Assembly (NCBI GenBank): GCA_916613615.1 | Contig: OU744731.1 | Span: 48,894,645-48,958,644 of the forward strand | Source of the DNA: Steromphala cineraria | Taxonomy: Eukaryota > Mollusca > Gastropoda > Trochida > Trochidae | Direction: 5' to 3' | Length of the DNA stretch: 64,000 nt | Shown here: piece by piece, positions 1 through 11,636 of the stretch | How positions within the stretch are numbered: the first letter of the stretch is position 1 | Layout: each line of letters starts with the position of its first letter | The notes under the pieces: generated by a model | The model's database searches: none | Told to the model about the DNA's origin: nothing | Seen by the model: only the letters and a program-made list of their open reading frames with translations | Program-made: the position numbers and the translations under genes

Positions 1-1394
1 AATGTCAAAAGTAAAAGAATAAACCAAAACAAGAACACTAGTTTTAGGTTTGTTTCGGTATTCTGTTAATCAGGAGATGCTGTTGAAGTCAGTCTTATAA
101 AATCCATGACATTTGCAAAAATTCTTGCTTGACTCCCCTTTGGAAATGAATAGACAAATTGATGGGAGTCCCCATTATGCATTTCTACCCAACTATTTCT
201 GCAATGCAATGACCAGTTGTTGGTGTGTCTCGGGCATATTGTCACGTTGACGGACACGTTTGTTTAATTCATACCGTTGCTGTTTTATTTGGCTTTGAAT
301 CTAGTGTTTGAGAAGGCATTAACAACTTCTCCCCTTTAAAAGGCAGTGTAATGAGCCATCCGACGTTCTGCAGGTACATTCAAATAATATCGATAAAAGC
401 AGTACCTTTGTTGGTCAATAATCTGATGCAAGTTTCATTCAAGGACGTTATCGAAATTGTAATTTGCCTCTCAACGTCTTCAAAACCATTAATTTGCTAC
501 ATTTTTGTGTGCTAAATATTGTATCCAACCAATGGGCCAATCACACTGTTTCAACCGAATCTGTTGACTTGTGGCATAAACTATGGGCAACATTTTCATT
601 TTTCCAACTGAAAACTATACAAAGTAACGTTATTTTTTGTTATTGAGGAATTTGTGAGTTTTTGGTAAACCAAACTCTCCTGAAGTTTTAAAGTTCAAGA
701 TCTTGATCGTAAAACGCCAGTTCATATGATTGAGTCACCAAAACATGGGCGATAACTGGCCTTCATGGTCAAATACCCATATTCATGCAAACGCTTTCGT
801 AAAGTTTAATTTCTTAACCTAAATCAGTGTTGTGAATAATCTGTATCCCTGTGGCAAGAGATTATGGGTTTTAGTGGCAACTCTTTAATGCACACATGCA
901 TCTTAAGCCCTTTTTGCCGGAATTGGCCTGTAGGAACGAACCAATAATGCGCAATATGTCAATAATGAATATTATAATGCCAGACTACTGTAAATCATGA
1001 AACTTTCAATTTCACGTTCGACAGCGTTTTAATTTCTGACACTCTGTCAATGCATAATGGTAACCTTTGTTCCATTTAGAATTGAATAACAAAATTTGAA
1101 ACAATGATGGTCAAAGGTACCACATGATCCTGCGTTTACTCTTACTTGAATTCTGCTTTACAATTTTTCCAAATAATGTTTTACCAAAAAAGCCTGCAAA
1201 TGAGTCTCAAATAAACATATCACCGATCGGTTTGTGCGGATTAAAACACATAGGTGACAAACTATACATAACATCAAAAATAATATTGACCCTTTTGCCA
1301 TGGCAGCGTTCCTGAGTTGCATGTGCACATGACGGGGCCTCTGAGGCCCACATGGCCGCAAAGGTGGTGTCATTAACGATACTGAATGAGGGTT
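1..1394. other. Unassigned DNA, probably prominin intron
   Basis: I see no convincing exon, RNA gene or transposon in this stretch. The open frames are short, overlap on both strands and lack recognisable motifs. Because the first prominin exon in the window (8376) begins in phase 0 and continues a protein already under way, this stretch is probably intron of that gene. That is an inference. Confidence 0.4.
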
Positions 1395-1655
1395 AAATAG
1401 CATTGTTCAGATTATTAGGTCTTGCCTTTTAGTTGTCCTGAAACTACTTCAGCTTGATCACTGAAACTGACCAGATTTTTAGATCATGTTGTTGACTACT
1501 TCATGTTGAATGCATTTCTGCTTAAAATAGAATAACTGAAATACAAAATTAATTGTTTATTTGAATATCAGAGAGCACTCAAGAAAAACTTCTGTTTCTG
1601 TTTATGTTATAAACTTGGCAGGAATCCCATTGTGGATACATTTCATTATATTCTT
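1395..1655. repeat. First monomer (partial) of a ~385-bp tandem array
   Basis: This stretch matches 5345-5605 closely, including the shared blocks gtcctgaaact, cagcttgatcact and ttgaatgcatttctgctt. It is interrupted on its right by the LINE at 1656-5216. The array resumes at 5217, which shows the LINE landed inside a pre-existing tandem repeat. Confidence 0.75.
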
Positions 1656-2230
1656 CCCGCGTGGGGCTCCCAGGTTAGAATAGGGCCTCAGCCCTTCATG
1701 CTTGTCTAGGGCCTCAGCACTTCATGCTTGTCGTAAGAGGCGTCTAAAATGAAGCGGTCTGTTTGCCGTGGATTGCGACCTGTGTTGATGGAGGAAGGAT
1801 GCCTGGTGGTTGAGGGATGCGTAGCTGTATAGCCAACGCTGACCAATACACCACCTCGGCCCCGACTTCAGCTAGACAGGTGGCCAGATGGGCCCGGTGT
1901 GGTCAATTGGCTGGTCATGCAAAGCACTTGGTCGCTAAGTTCTTTTCTATCTCTCCTCTTTCATTTTTCATCTTCTCTTCTCTCAACTTTTTTTAACCTA
2001 ATCTTACACCTTTCTTTTCTTCTATCTCCAAATCCTTTCTCTCCCTCACTTTGCATTCATGTTCTTTCCTTTTCTTTTCTATGTTTCAAACTTTTTCTTT
2101 CCCTTCCTTTCATCTCATCTTCTTTCCTATTCCTTCTGTATGCCCCCCTTGCATACATTTCCCTTTGCTTCCAAGATAGCGGTGGCTAATGCGTCAATCC
2201 TGTTAAGAACTGGCAATCCTGGTATCCCCG

Positions 2231-3410
2231 GTGCTGCCAGCGCGTGACCCGTTGGCACTAAGAACCGTCCTTGTTGCAGCTCCGTGGTTGGTGGCGATCA
2301 AGGTTGCATACCTATTTTCACCTGACATTGGTCGAAAAGGAAAACAGCGCACTTGTTCAAGGGATGACAGTCCCTCTTCTGATGAAGAGGTTACTGCATC
2401 AAGATTGCCATCATCTTCAAGATCATCAAAGTTGGAACCAACCTCAAAATCAACTCATCAAAGCAGCTGGCCACGATTCTTGGTCATTTCCTCCATGGAT
2501 GGCCAACCTCTCCGTCTAAACCCCTTCACAACCGCCAAGACGATCCAAGAACTTGCTGGTGATGTCCAGAATGTCGAGAAGATTCTGAATGGGTACCTTC
2601 TGGTTGAATGTAAATCAAAGCAACAATCATCATCTCTTGAAAAAATAGTAGACATTCCAGTTAAAGTATCTCCTCATACATCTTTAAACAGCAGCAAAGC
2701 AATCATCCAGGACCGAGACCACTGTCTAAAGGATTCTTCAGAAGAAGAGTTACTTTCTCACCTCAAGGACCAGGCAGTGACAGCTGTAAAACGTTTCACT
2801 GTCCGGCGGGAAGGAAAAATCATTAAGACTCACACCTATCTGCTTACCTTATCTTTACCACAGGCTCCTAAAGTTGTAAATGCAGGTTATGACAAACTCA
2901 ACACTGAACTCTACATTCCAAACCCTCTCCGTTGCTACCGTTGCCAGAAGTTTGGCCATGGAAGCAACTCCTGCAGTGCTGATGAGCGTGTCTGTCTTTG
3001 CTGTGGTAAGCCCCAAGACGGACGACCACCAAGAGGACTGCACGGAGTCGCGAAAGTGTGCCAACTGCACTGGAGAGCACATGGCTTCCTCAAAGGAATG
3101 TCCTAAGTGGAAGCAGGAGTCACGAATCTTAAAGCTAAAGGATACACAAAACATACCCTTCCCAGAAGCTAAACGTCTTTTCCTTGAGGGACCGACAAAG
3201 CCATCATACTCTGCCAGTACAGTATCAACTCAAACAGACATCCAATGGGTTTCGGATCCACCAACTGAAGACAAATTACACAATTCAACCTCATCAACCA
3301 TAGGTACCATGACATTCCCTCTCCTATCTGTCGCAAATCCTGTCAAGCCAACAACAACAGGTACAAAGACACCTTCAGCAAATTCCAAATCAAACACAAA
3401 TAACAAATAA
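2231..3410 (+). pseudogene. LINE ORF1 (gag-like, CCHC zinc knuckles), frameshifted
   Basis: This frame encodes a nucleic-acid-binding ORF1 protein of a LINE. The first knuckle reads CYRCQKFGHGSNSC at about 2933. The second (C-x2-C, then DDHQEDC) and third (CANCTGEHMASSKEC) lie in the next frame, so there is a frameshift near 3005-3015. Comparison with copy 2 suggests the original start was the ATG of MGRKGK; here that codon is ATT (2327-2329), so the start is lost. Downstream (3100-3410) is a Ser/Thr-rich tail ending at a TAA. ORF1 proteins of this kind coat the element RNA. Family assignment rests on the knuckles and on position before an endonuclease. Confidence 0.75.
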
Positions 3411-3639
3411 AATTCAAATCCAAAAACCAGCAACAATCTAAACAACAAACATCTGACCACATTCCGAAAGCTCAACGGAATGTGGTAGATGTAAATAATA
3501 GGTTTCAAACCTTGGACCTTGAGTCTGATGGGTATGTCCTCATGGACACATCAGGCATAGGGACGTACGCCCAACAAGGGCCAAAGGAGTCTGTCTTAGG
3601 ACCGTCACCTTTCCACAGTAAAACCACCACCATGAGGCT

Positions 3640-4640
3640 CCTTATATTTTATCACCTAATTATCACATCAATAGCAATTCAATGGAATTGTCGAGGTTTT
3701 AAGGTAAATTACAATGAGCTGGGCTTGTTAGCTCAAAAGTATAATCCTCAAGCTATTTGTCTACAAGAATCGCATCTTAAGGAAACGGATAAGGTCTCAA
3801 TGAGACCTTTTACCATTTACAATTCCTTTTCTCCTTCTGCTGATAGGGCAAAAGGAGGTGCATATTAGTGCATGATGGTATTATTCACAGAATAATTTCC
3901 TTTGCAAGCTGTTGCTGTCAGCTTTTCATTTATTAACATTAACTCTCTGTTCCTTATATATTTCACCATCGAATATCAAGGATCTTGATTAACTTATAAG
4001 CAAATTACCTAAAGCCTTGATCATCCTTTGTGACTTTAATGGTCGCAATCCTCTATGAGGTGGAGGTTCCCTTGACTCTAGAGGAAAAAACTTTGAACAT
4101 TTTCTTGTTCAAAATGATTTATGTCTCTTCAATGATGGCAGAAATACTTACTTACATCCTGCAACAGGTTCATTTTCGGCAATAGATTTATCTGTATCTG
4201 ATCCATAGGGAAAAAGGAGGTGCATCAATATTAGTGTGTGATGATATTATTCACAGAGAAATTCCATAAACAATTCCTTTGCAAGCTGCTGCTGTCAGCT
4301 TACCATTGTTTTAAACCTTAACTCTCTGTTCCTTATATATCCCACCATCTCATCATCCAAGATCTTAGTATCAAGGACCTTGATCAACTTGTAAGTCAAT
4401 TACCTAAACCCTTCATCATCCTTGGTGACTTAAATGGTCACAATCCTCTATGGGGTGGAGATTCTCTTGACTTCAGAGGGAAATAGCTTGACAAATTTGT
4501 TACTGAAATTGATATCTCTTCAATGATGGCACAAATACTTACTTACATCCTGCAACAGGTTCATATTCTGCAATATATTTATCTTCAACAGGTCGATCCC
4601 TTTTAGATGACTTCTCATGGTCTGTCCATGAGGATACATG
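3640..4640 (+). pseudogene. LINE apurinic-type endonuclease domain, partly duplicated
   Basis: The start matches an exonuclease-endonuclease-phosphatase domain of LINEs: IQWNCRG followed by an ICLQES motif (about 3674-3775). The later motif appears twice, once as a degraded LIILCDFNGRNPL (about 4018) and once as FIILGDLNGHNPLWGG (about 4417). The second copy leads into SLLDDFSWSVHEDTCGGDHF (about 4596-4655), the usual C-terminal SDH-type motif. The part from 3846 to 4207 is repeated with divergence at 4208-4590. Stops and frameshifts are numerous. This domain nicks target DNA to prime reverse transcription. Confidence 0.75.
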
Positions 4641-4699
4641 CGGCGGTGATCACTTCCCAAAAAAGGTTCAAAATCTACCATCAAACATCTCAAGGTCAA

Positions 4700-5155
4700 T
4701 TGTGACCTTCTTATATCTTAATCTGATATTGCCAGCAAGTTGGCTAAAACTATTTCTAAAAACTCTTCTTCTGCAGTTTTTTGTTCCTGCTTTTCAAAAA
4801 TATCAAAAGGTACAAGACGAACAAACCCTTAATTTCAATGCTGATAATAAAGACGACTATAATGAACTCTTCTCCCTATCAAAACTTAAATCAGCACTTG
4901 CGAAGGCACATGATACAGCTATTGGTCCTGATGAAATCCATTATCAGCTTTTAAAAAACACCTTCCAGAACTTAGCTTTGAGGTTTTACTTGAGCTATAT
5001 ATCAATATGGGAAACAGGAAATCTTCCATCTTACTGGCACAATGCCCATACCAAAGCCTGGGAAGGATCATACAGACCCTTCCAACTATCGCCCAATAGC
5101 CTTAACAAGTTGTGTATGTAAAACCATGGATCGGATGATCAATGATCAATGATCG
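4700..5155 (+). pseudogene. LINE reverse transcriptase, N-terminal part only
   Basis: This frame carries the early part of a LINE reverse transcriptase: the finger region with AHDTAIGPDEIHYQLLK (about 4909-4960) and then a frameshifted copy of the NYRPI-type motif near 5080-5100. The catalytic YADD block and all later RT are absent. The sequence passes straight into the 3' tail after about 5155, so a large internal deletion removed the palm, thumb and any RNase H. Those later RT parts do occur elsewhere in the window, at 18593-19112 and 23525-24494, perhaps from the same family. Confidence 0.7.
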
Positions 5156-5216
5156 TCTGGTTTGGTTTGGCTGAAATATTGCCCAAGCAGCGTAAACCAA
5201 TAACTCCCTCACTCAC

Positions 5217-5765
5217 TATATTCTTAACCTTATTGTACATGTTCTACAATGGATTAAATCGTTGAGAGGTGTTTCAATTAATAATAGTAGCTGAATTAAA
5301 AAACGTCAAAGATCTGCTTGAAGCCTTGTTGCTACAGCTATCTTAAATAGCATTGTACTGATAAATGAGGGTTTGCCTTTAAGTGGTCCTGAAACTAATT
5401 CAGCTTGATCACTAAAACAGATCAGATTTTTAATGCTGTTGTAGACTACTTCATGTTGAATGCATTTCTGCTTAAAATAGAATAACTGAAATGCAAAATG
5501 AACTGTTTATTTGAATGTCAGAGAGCAATTAAGAAAATATTTGTTTTTGTTTATATCATAAACTTGGCAAACATACCATTCTGGATACATTCCATTATAT
5601 TTCTAACCTTATTGTACATGTACTAGTATGGATTAAATTGTGGAAAAGTGTTTCAGTAGCTGAATTAAAAAAACGCCAAAGATCTTGTAGATGACTCGTT
5701 GCTACAGCTATCACTTTAAGCATTGTAAGCATAAATGAGGTCTTGCCTTTAGATTGTCCTCATAC
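5217..5765. repeat. ~385-bp tandem monomers (array continues after the LINE)
   Basis: One nearly full monomer (5217-5602) is followed by the start of another (5603-5765). Shared landmarks are ttctaaccttattgtacatg, gtagctgaatt and gttgctacagctatc, seen at both 5221 and 5602. A 260-bp part of the same monomer precedes the LINE at 1395-1655. Confidence 0.75.
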
Positions 5766-6344
5766 TGCCACCATGAGTTTGACTTGCCATTATTGTAATC
5801 ATATTCGCTCAAGCGTTTGACTTAAATCATTATCTTTGTGAATGACATTAACGCCATACAGCGCTGAATCCGTTTGTTGGCGCTTGGGACTATATTTACT
5901 CTTCCTCGTCTTGAGAACGACCGTGTTATCCACTCAGCTCTTAACCCTTTTCCTAAACCTACTACTACCAAGCCCCTGCCCCCATTCGCATCTCACTCCC
6001 CTCGCTACTGTCAATTAAAGTTGTTCATCCATAAAATTACTCTTGTCTTTTTTCAACTTTTATACTTTTATAACTATTTTATGTTGGTTGACATTGGTCT
6101 AATTGGTGCCCATACATGACTGATTGCTTGTTGTCATGAATGAGTCACTAGCAGTCTCTTATTATGTAACATTAGGTTTTGAAACAGTTGAAAAACATAT
6201 CGAGAAAAGCCTTTACATTTGAAATTTATTTACTTTTTTAGTAATTTCACTGTAAAAGGTCAGTCGGTTTCACGTTTTAAGGAGATATTAATCTTAGTAT
6301 ATACATAAAAAATATACTTAATTACGTATTTCATTTAAAGTACT
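5766..6344. other. Unassigned intronic DNA
   Basis: I find no protein motif, repeat or RNA gene here. A single 81-codon open frame (5874-6119) is low-complexity and has no recognisable domain. Confidence 0.3.
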
Positions 6345-7578
6345 TTTACTTTTTAATCTGGATTCCAAAGATGACTTTTATTGAGTAGATCTGCCACATA
6401 GGGGGCGTTGAATATCAGTAGCGGGTATGCCCTCCTTGGTTGTTTACAACGTCGGTATATTGAGTTATTGAGCTGATTAACAAAAGCCTGTGGTACCTGT
6501 GCGTGAACCCTTTGGAAAGCTGCTTCCATTCAGCACGAGTTCTCGGCCTTGGAACCACCTGATTCAAACGTCTCTGGACTTCATCCCACAGGTGTTCAAT
6601 AGGGTTCAAATCAGGACTAAGGGCTGGCCCATTGCATTGTCTTATGTTGTGGTGGCGTAAGAAGTCGGTAGTGATTTTCCTGCTGGAAGATGTGGTTATG
6701 GTGACGAGTAAAGAAAGGCATAATGTGAGGTCTGAGGATCTGGTCAATGTACTGTTGTGCTGTTATGCCACTTCCTCGTCCTGCACTAAGATTTTGGAAG
6801 ACCTATAGCAGCCCACACCATGATGCTCTGACCACCCCATGAGTCTCTTTCCATCACACAATCATCCCTAAAACGTTCACCCCTCCTACGCCACACTCTT
6901 GTTCGTCCATCCAAGGTTGACACGCAGTGTCTTCTTTCATCCGAGAAGATTATGGACCTCCATTGTTGCTGTCGCCAATGTCGGTGTTGTGTAGCCCACT
7001 GCATTTGTGCTTGTCAGTGACGTGCGGTGAATATGGGACCTCGAGCAGGACGCCGACAACGAAGGTTCTGCACTGCTAGGCGACGTCGTACTGTGTCACC
7101 ACTGATGGGCTGTTGTCTGTCCAGTCCTGCCTGGGAGTGGTCACTCGGGGGTGTCCACTACGGACCCTGTCTGCAGTGCTGTTTGTGGCATTGTATCGTT
7201 GCTAAAGACGATGGATAGTGCTGACATGAACATTGTACACGGTATCAACCACCTGAGCACGCTGTCCGGCTTGCAAGCGGCCAATAGCCTGTTCCCTCTC
7301 CACTGACGTCAATCGGAGGATATCTAATGCATCCAAATTGGAACTGTCAGGCGCACTGTCTCAACACTTTTTATACCCTTTGTCTTCAAGCAATGCACGT
7401 GCAGTTTGGTTTGCTCGAGCAATGACTGCCAATGCCAATGACTACCCATGGCCCTCACCAGTGTTGCGTTTGGGTGATTTGTTTTATCCAAACGTGTAAG
7501 GTTACCTGTATTTGTCATTTCAGACATGCATCAGCATGTCATGAGATATCAGCACTTTGAATCCAGATGAAAAAATAC
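6345..7578 (-). mobile_element. Tc1/mariner DNA transposon relic 1
   Basis: A minus-strand Tc1-like transposase is bracketed by inverted ends. The left end reads tttttaatctggattccaaag (about 6350-6370). The right end (about 7554-7578) reads, when reverse complemented, ttttttcatctggattcaaag. The length of 1.23 kb is typical for Tc1 elements. In-frame stops and an internal deletion show that it is inactive. It probably sits in a prominin intron. Confidence 0.8.
6415..7330 (-). pseudogene. Tc1-like (DDE) transposase, broken
   Basis: Read on the minus strand, the protein begins near 7330 with an HTH region (LQAGQRAQVVDTVYNVH, STIHRL). Two in-frame stops interrupt the N-terminal half, one right after STIHRL and one just before QAQMQWATQH. 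The first catalytic Asp lies in IIFSDE (about 6940-6960), followed by an SIMVWAAIG strand. The last acidic residue is in ALSPDLNPIEHLWDEVQRRL (about 6560-6620). The DNARPH block with the second Asp has been lost in a deletion near 6660-6700. These motifs identify the Tc1 DD34E group. The enzyme would cut and paste its element at TA sites, but this copy cannot. Confidence 0.85.
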
Positions 7579-8375
7579 GGAAATTTGAACTTTCAGTTAT
7601 AAACTGACCTCTGAAATTTGCGCGTTTATTTTGCTGTTAACTATATCTATAATGATTTGCTTAATACAAGTATTTCATTCTATGTAAAATACAAATAAGT
7701 TGCTCATATCTAACAAAGAATGCTTTTGTAGACTATAAATCGTAAGGTCGTTCGCTTTTATATTGTTTACATTGTTTCTGATGTTGTTTACATTGTTTCA
7801 ATTTATGAAAATGTTGATGGTTTAAGATTGGAAAGGAACAGAAAATGACGAACTATAAATCGTCGATTGTGTAATATAGCTTAATATACAAAAATGTTTT
7901 CTTAAATGAATGTTGACATATTCTCCCTCTAATGTTTTTCTAATTCCTGTTTAGGGAATCTAAAATAGAAAATCTCAATAAATCAATTGCTGTTCTTCTC
8001 CACGTAAAAATCGCTATTCTTCATTTGCGAATTTGCTTTGTTTGAATACATTTCAGAAGCTCTATCATAACATGCATACCAACTATCTCCTAGATAGTGG
8101 TTGTAATGTTCGTGAGAGTTTGCACGTAACCTGTTGATAATGTAATGTAATGTAATATAATATACTATAAAAGCCAAATTTGATTGGGTAATGAAATGGA
8201 TTGAGTCTACTCTTGATTCTGATTTAAGGGGAGGATTATCGGACCGTATACTGCATATTACAGGGTCAATTCTCTTACAGAACATATCTTTATTCTGAAT
8301 CAGTGGCAGCCATTCTTTTTAAAGTTCTTTAATTCTTGCAGAATATGATCTTCTGATTGTAATCTTTGTTTTTAG
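7579..8375. other. Unassigned DNA upstream of a prominin exon
   Basis: This AT-rich stretch shows no coding motif. A TAATG run near 8138-8165 is simple sequence. The last bases form the polypyrimidine tract and AG acceptor of the exon at 8376. Confidence 0.4.
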
Positions 8376-8444
8376 GAAGCGCTATCATTTGCAGAGAGAA
8401 TGACATCCGTTGTTGACTCTTTTATTTCTGAAGCTGTGAAAGCT
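8376..8444 (+). CDS. Prominin exon (end of second extracellular loop)
   Basis: The exon is bounded by the acceptor tttgtttttag and the donor GTAAGT (8445-8450). Its 69 nt give 23 codons in phase 0, reading EALSFAERMTSVVDSFISEA and then VKA. Joined to the exon at 25637 it continues into LEEDVGKC, which parallels the membrane-proximal region of vertebrate prominin-1 ending in a conserved VG(R/K)C. Prominins are pentaspan membrane glycoproteins of plasma-membrane protrusions and cilia. The exon is short and recognised mainly through its neighbours. Earlier exons must lie before this window. Confidence 0.8.
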
Positions 8445-9934
8445 GTAAGTATAAAGTAACATTTTCTTCACTGCATTCACAACTTATATCTTTTATCCTT
8501 TTATGTTAAACATATTAGTAACATCCACCTGGAGCATACATAAGAAGCATATTGTAACTCCCATAGCTTGCAATGTGGAATGTTGTTACAAGGCTCTCTT
8601 TTAATTTGATAATTTTACTTTTACTTTATTGAAAATAAATTCGTCTCATTTTGTTCTCCACATAACTTTGAAACTAAATCTTCATTTCGCTTTATTTGGC
8701 ACAATGTTAAGTGGATTCCAAATCGATTTGGTTTTTGATACCCCCGACCAACGGACGAGGGTAATATTTATCATATAGATGGGAGTTGAGCTTGGTCTGC
8801 TGACGTATCTCTGTTGCTCTCAGTCTCTTTGCTAAATTCTTTCATATTTGCCTTATGTTTGTTGTGTATCACAAATACTTCATTTAATTTCGATTGAATA
8901 TTACTTTTGCAACCATAAACGTTGTTGTAATATAAGTATTTACATTATTCCTTTCAATTCAATTCAGTTCTTTTATTTTGAAAAAGGGGACTTAGGTCCA
9001 GAAAGTACAACACATTATTTGGTGAGGATAAACAAAGTACATAGCAATATCTTATATTATTACATGAGATCATAAATAATAACAGTATGTGATATGAGTG
9101 GTAAGAGCAGGAATAGTGACATAACATAATGTGGAATATGATTTGCATTATATTCTTCCCTTGGGGAACAGTTTAACAAAAACATTGTGTGCCATATTGC
9201 ATATAAGAGGATTATCTTTCTTTTTATTACTATTTATTTCATAAAACTTACAATGTAAATATTTATCATTGTGTAGAGTTTACTACACTTGACCTTGATA
9301 TGCTTATGATGATGATATTGATAGGGAATGGTCTGATTCACAACACAAAGTGGTAGAGTACTCAACATAGTCTGAATACTTAAATCACTTTCAAACCATG
9401 CTTTCCAAACGTCAAAAACGAAAGTTGGGAGATGATAATCAATCTGATATTTGAGAACCTAAAATTAAGTTTATTGTTGTTCTCTCCCTTTCGTCCAGTC
9501 AATCTAACCGAAATATAGGGTAAACCATCAACTACGTGCAAAAGAAACAAGTTATAGTATAAGTTAAGTGGTGTAACATGTTTAAAAATCTATCTCAATT
9601 TTACCTTAATGATGGTGCAGGTCGCGGTTTCAATGCCCTAGTTTATTGACCATACAGGTTAGTTTAATCGAGTGTCTTAAAATAAATAATTCATAATAAT
9701 TCTAATCATCTATCAGAAGTAGTGACATTCACATTTATTCATTTGAACTGACTTGTAATAGCAATTTCATACATTTACAGAGGGCAAAAAGAAATGCAAC
9801 ACCATAACTAAATGTGAAACATAAAACCAAGCGTTTACGTCATTGTACTTTTATTTTGAAACAAATCATCACTATTTCATTTTGTAAATAGCATTCACAA
9901 TGTGATATAATAGAGTCACACTGAGCATTTTTCC
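8445..9934. other. Intron DNA with a possible retroelement tail
   Basis: This is the first part of the 17.2-kb intron between 8444 and 25637. Most of it shows nothing recognisable. At about 8955-9000, the minus strand reads a pyrimidine-rich stretch, an AATAAA-like signal and then aattgaattgaa. This looks like the 3' tail of a minus-strand retroelement. No coding remnant is attached, so I treat it only as a hint. Confidence 0.35.
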
Positions 9935-11630
9935 AATGTGGGGTTCCCGGTTAGAATAGGGCCTCAACACTCCATGCTTGTCTTAGGAGGCGACTAAAAC
10001 GGAGCTGTCTATTTGCCGTGGAGAGCGACCTGTGTTGATGGGGAAGGATGCCTGGCAGTTGAGGGATGTGTAGCTGTATAGTTAAAACTGACTAATACAC
10101 CGCTTCGGCCCTAATTTCAGCTAGACAGGTGGACAGATGGGCCCAGTCTGGTCAATTGGCTGGTCGTGCTGAGCACTTGGCTGCTTAGTTCATTCTATCT
10201 CTCCTTTCATATTCCATCTTCTCATTCCTCAACTTTCTTAAACCTACACTTTCACCTTTCTTTCTTTATTTCTCTAAATCTTTCTTTCCCTCTCTTTGCA
10301 TTAATTTTTTTTCCTTTTCTACTCAACAATTCAAACTTTTCTTTCCCATTCTTGGAACTCATCGTCTTTCCTATCAATTCTGTATGCTCCCTTGCATACA
10401 TTTCCCTTTGATTCCAAGATAGCGGTGGCCAATGTCTCAATCCTGTTCAGAACTGTCAATCCTTTACAGTATATCATCCTGGTATTCCCAGTGCTGTCAG
10501 CTGGAGACCCGCTGGCACAAAACACCGCACTTGTTTGATCTATGAGGTGGGCGGGGATCCAGGGTGACGAACCTTTGCGCACCTGACATGGGTCGAAAAG
10601 GAAAAAAAACTTACATGTTCAAGGGATGACAGTCCCTCTTCTCCATCTTCTCCTCTTGAAAGCAGCTGGCCGCGATTCTTGGTCATTTCTTCAATGGATG
10701 GCCAAACTCTCAGTCTGAATCCCTTTGCCACCACCAAGACCATACAAGGAGTTGCTGGTGACATCAAGGATGTCAAGAAGATTTGGAATGGGTACCTACT
10801 GGTAGAGTGTAAATCTAAACAGCAAACATCTCTTCAAACACTGAAAACAATAGTTGATGTTCCAATCAACGTATCTCCTCATACATCTATAAACAGCAGC
10901 AAAGCCATCATCCGGGACAGAGACCACTGCCTTGAGGATTCTTTATAAGAACTACTTTCACACCTTAAGGACCAGGAAGTGACAGCCGTCAAACGTTGCA
11001 CTGTCAGTGGGGAAGGGAACATTATCAAAACCCACACTTATCTTACACATAACTTTTTCTTTACCACAGGCTCAATAAACTCAAGACTAAACTCTACATT
11101 CCAAACCCTCTGCTGCTACAGTTTCCAGAAGTTCGGCCATGGAAGCAATTACTGCAGAGCTGATGAGCGTGTCTAGCATAGCTGTGGCAAGCCCAAAGAC
11201 GAGGACCACCCAGAGGACTGCAAGGAGTCGCCAAAGTGTGCCAACTGTTCTGGAGGTCACATGGCTTCCTCAAAGGAATGTCTTAAATGGCAGCAGAAGT
11301 GACAGATCCTCAAGCTAAAATATTAATAAAATATCACCTTCTCAGAAACTAAACGCCTGGTGCTTGAGACCAACAAAGCCATCATATTATTCAATAGTTT
11401 CTTCTGCAAAAGTTACTAAATCTACAGTATCCACTCAAAAAGACATCCAATGGGTGTCGGATCCACCAGCTGAAATTAAATTACGCAATTCCACAACAAT
11501 AGGTACCATGACTTTCCCTCTCATATCTGTTTTAAATCCAGTCAAGCCGACAGGTGCTAAAACAACCCTAGCAAATTTCAACACTAAAACCATCCCTAAA
11601 TCCAAATCAACCCATTGGTACAAATGCACA
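9935..11630 (+). mobile_element. I/Jockey-like LINE, 5' half only (copy 2)
   Basis: The leader gtggggttcccggttagaat (from about 9936) and the CT-rich tract (10180-10400) match copy 1 at 1660-2170. ORF1 follows. The sequence departs from the LINE near 11630, where a BEL/Pao element begins, so endonuclease and RT are absent. The missing 3' half and the lack of a tail suggest that recombination or a BEL insertion removed the rest. Confidence 0.8.
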
Positions 11631-11636
11631 AAATGA
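10588..11636 (+). pseudogene. LINE ORF1 copy 2 (gag-like, CCHC), multiply broken
   Basis: The presumed original start ATG (10588-10590, MGRKGK) is retained here. The body from about 10679 aligns with copy 1 (WNGYLLVECKSKQQ, INSSKAIIRDRDHCL). A stop follows EDSL at about 10946. Remnants of the knuckle region are FGHGSNYC (about 11132) and CANCSGGHMASSKEC (about 11238), in shifted frames with further stops. The Ser/Thr-rich tail is at 11364-11636. The protein would have bound element RNA; this copy cannot encode it. Confidence 0.75.

Larger units (their letters stand above)
1656..5216 (+). mobile_element. I/Jockey-like non-LTR retrotransposon, internally deleted (copy 1)
   Basis: The element contains, in order, a CT-rich 5' leader (about 1656-2326), an ORF1 with CCHC knuckles, an endonuclease region, the first part of a reverse transcriptase and a 3' tail ending in ACTC-type repeats. 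It is flanked by the 9-bp direct repeat tatattctt at 1647-1655 and 5217-5225, a plausible target-site duplication. The rest of the RT and any RNase H are missing: the RT sequence stops near 5150 and joins the 3' tail directly. The leader recurs at 9935 in copy 2, which supports the 5' boundary. Many stops and frameshifts show it is dead. Confidence 0.8.

Noticed and set aside
2059..2247. CT-rich open frames in the LINE leaders (1899-2247, 10166-10411)
   Set aside because: They are low-complexity pyrimidine tracts giving Ser/Phe/Leu-rich translations, and lie upstream of the conserved ORF1 start.
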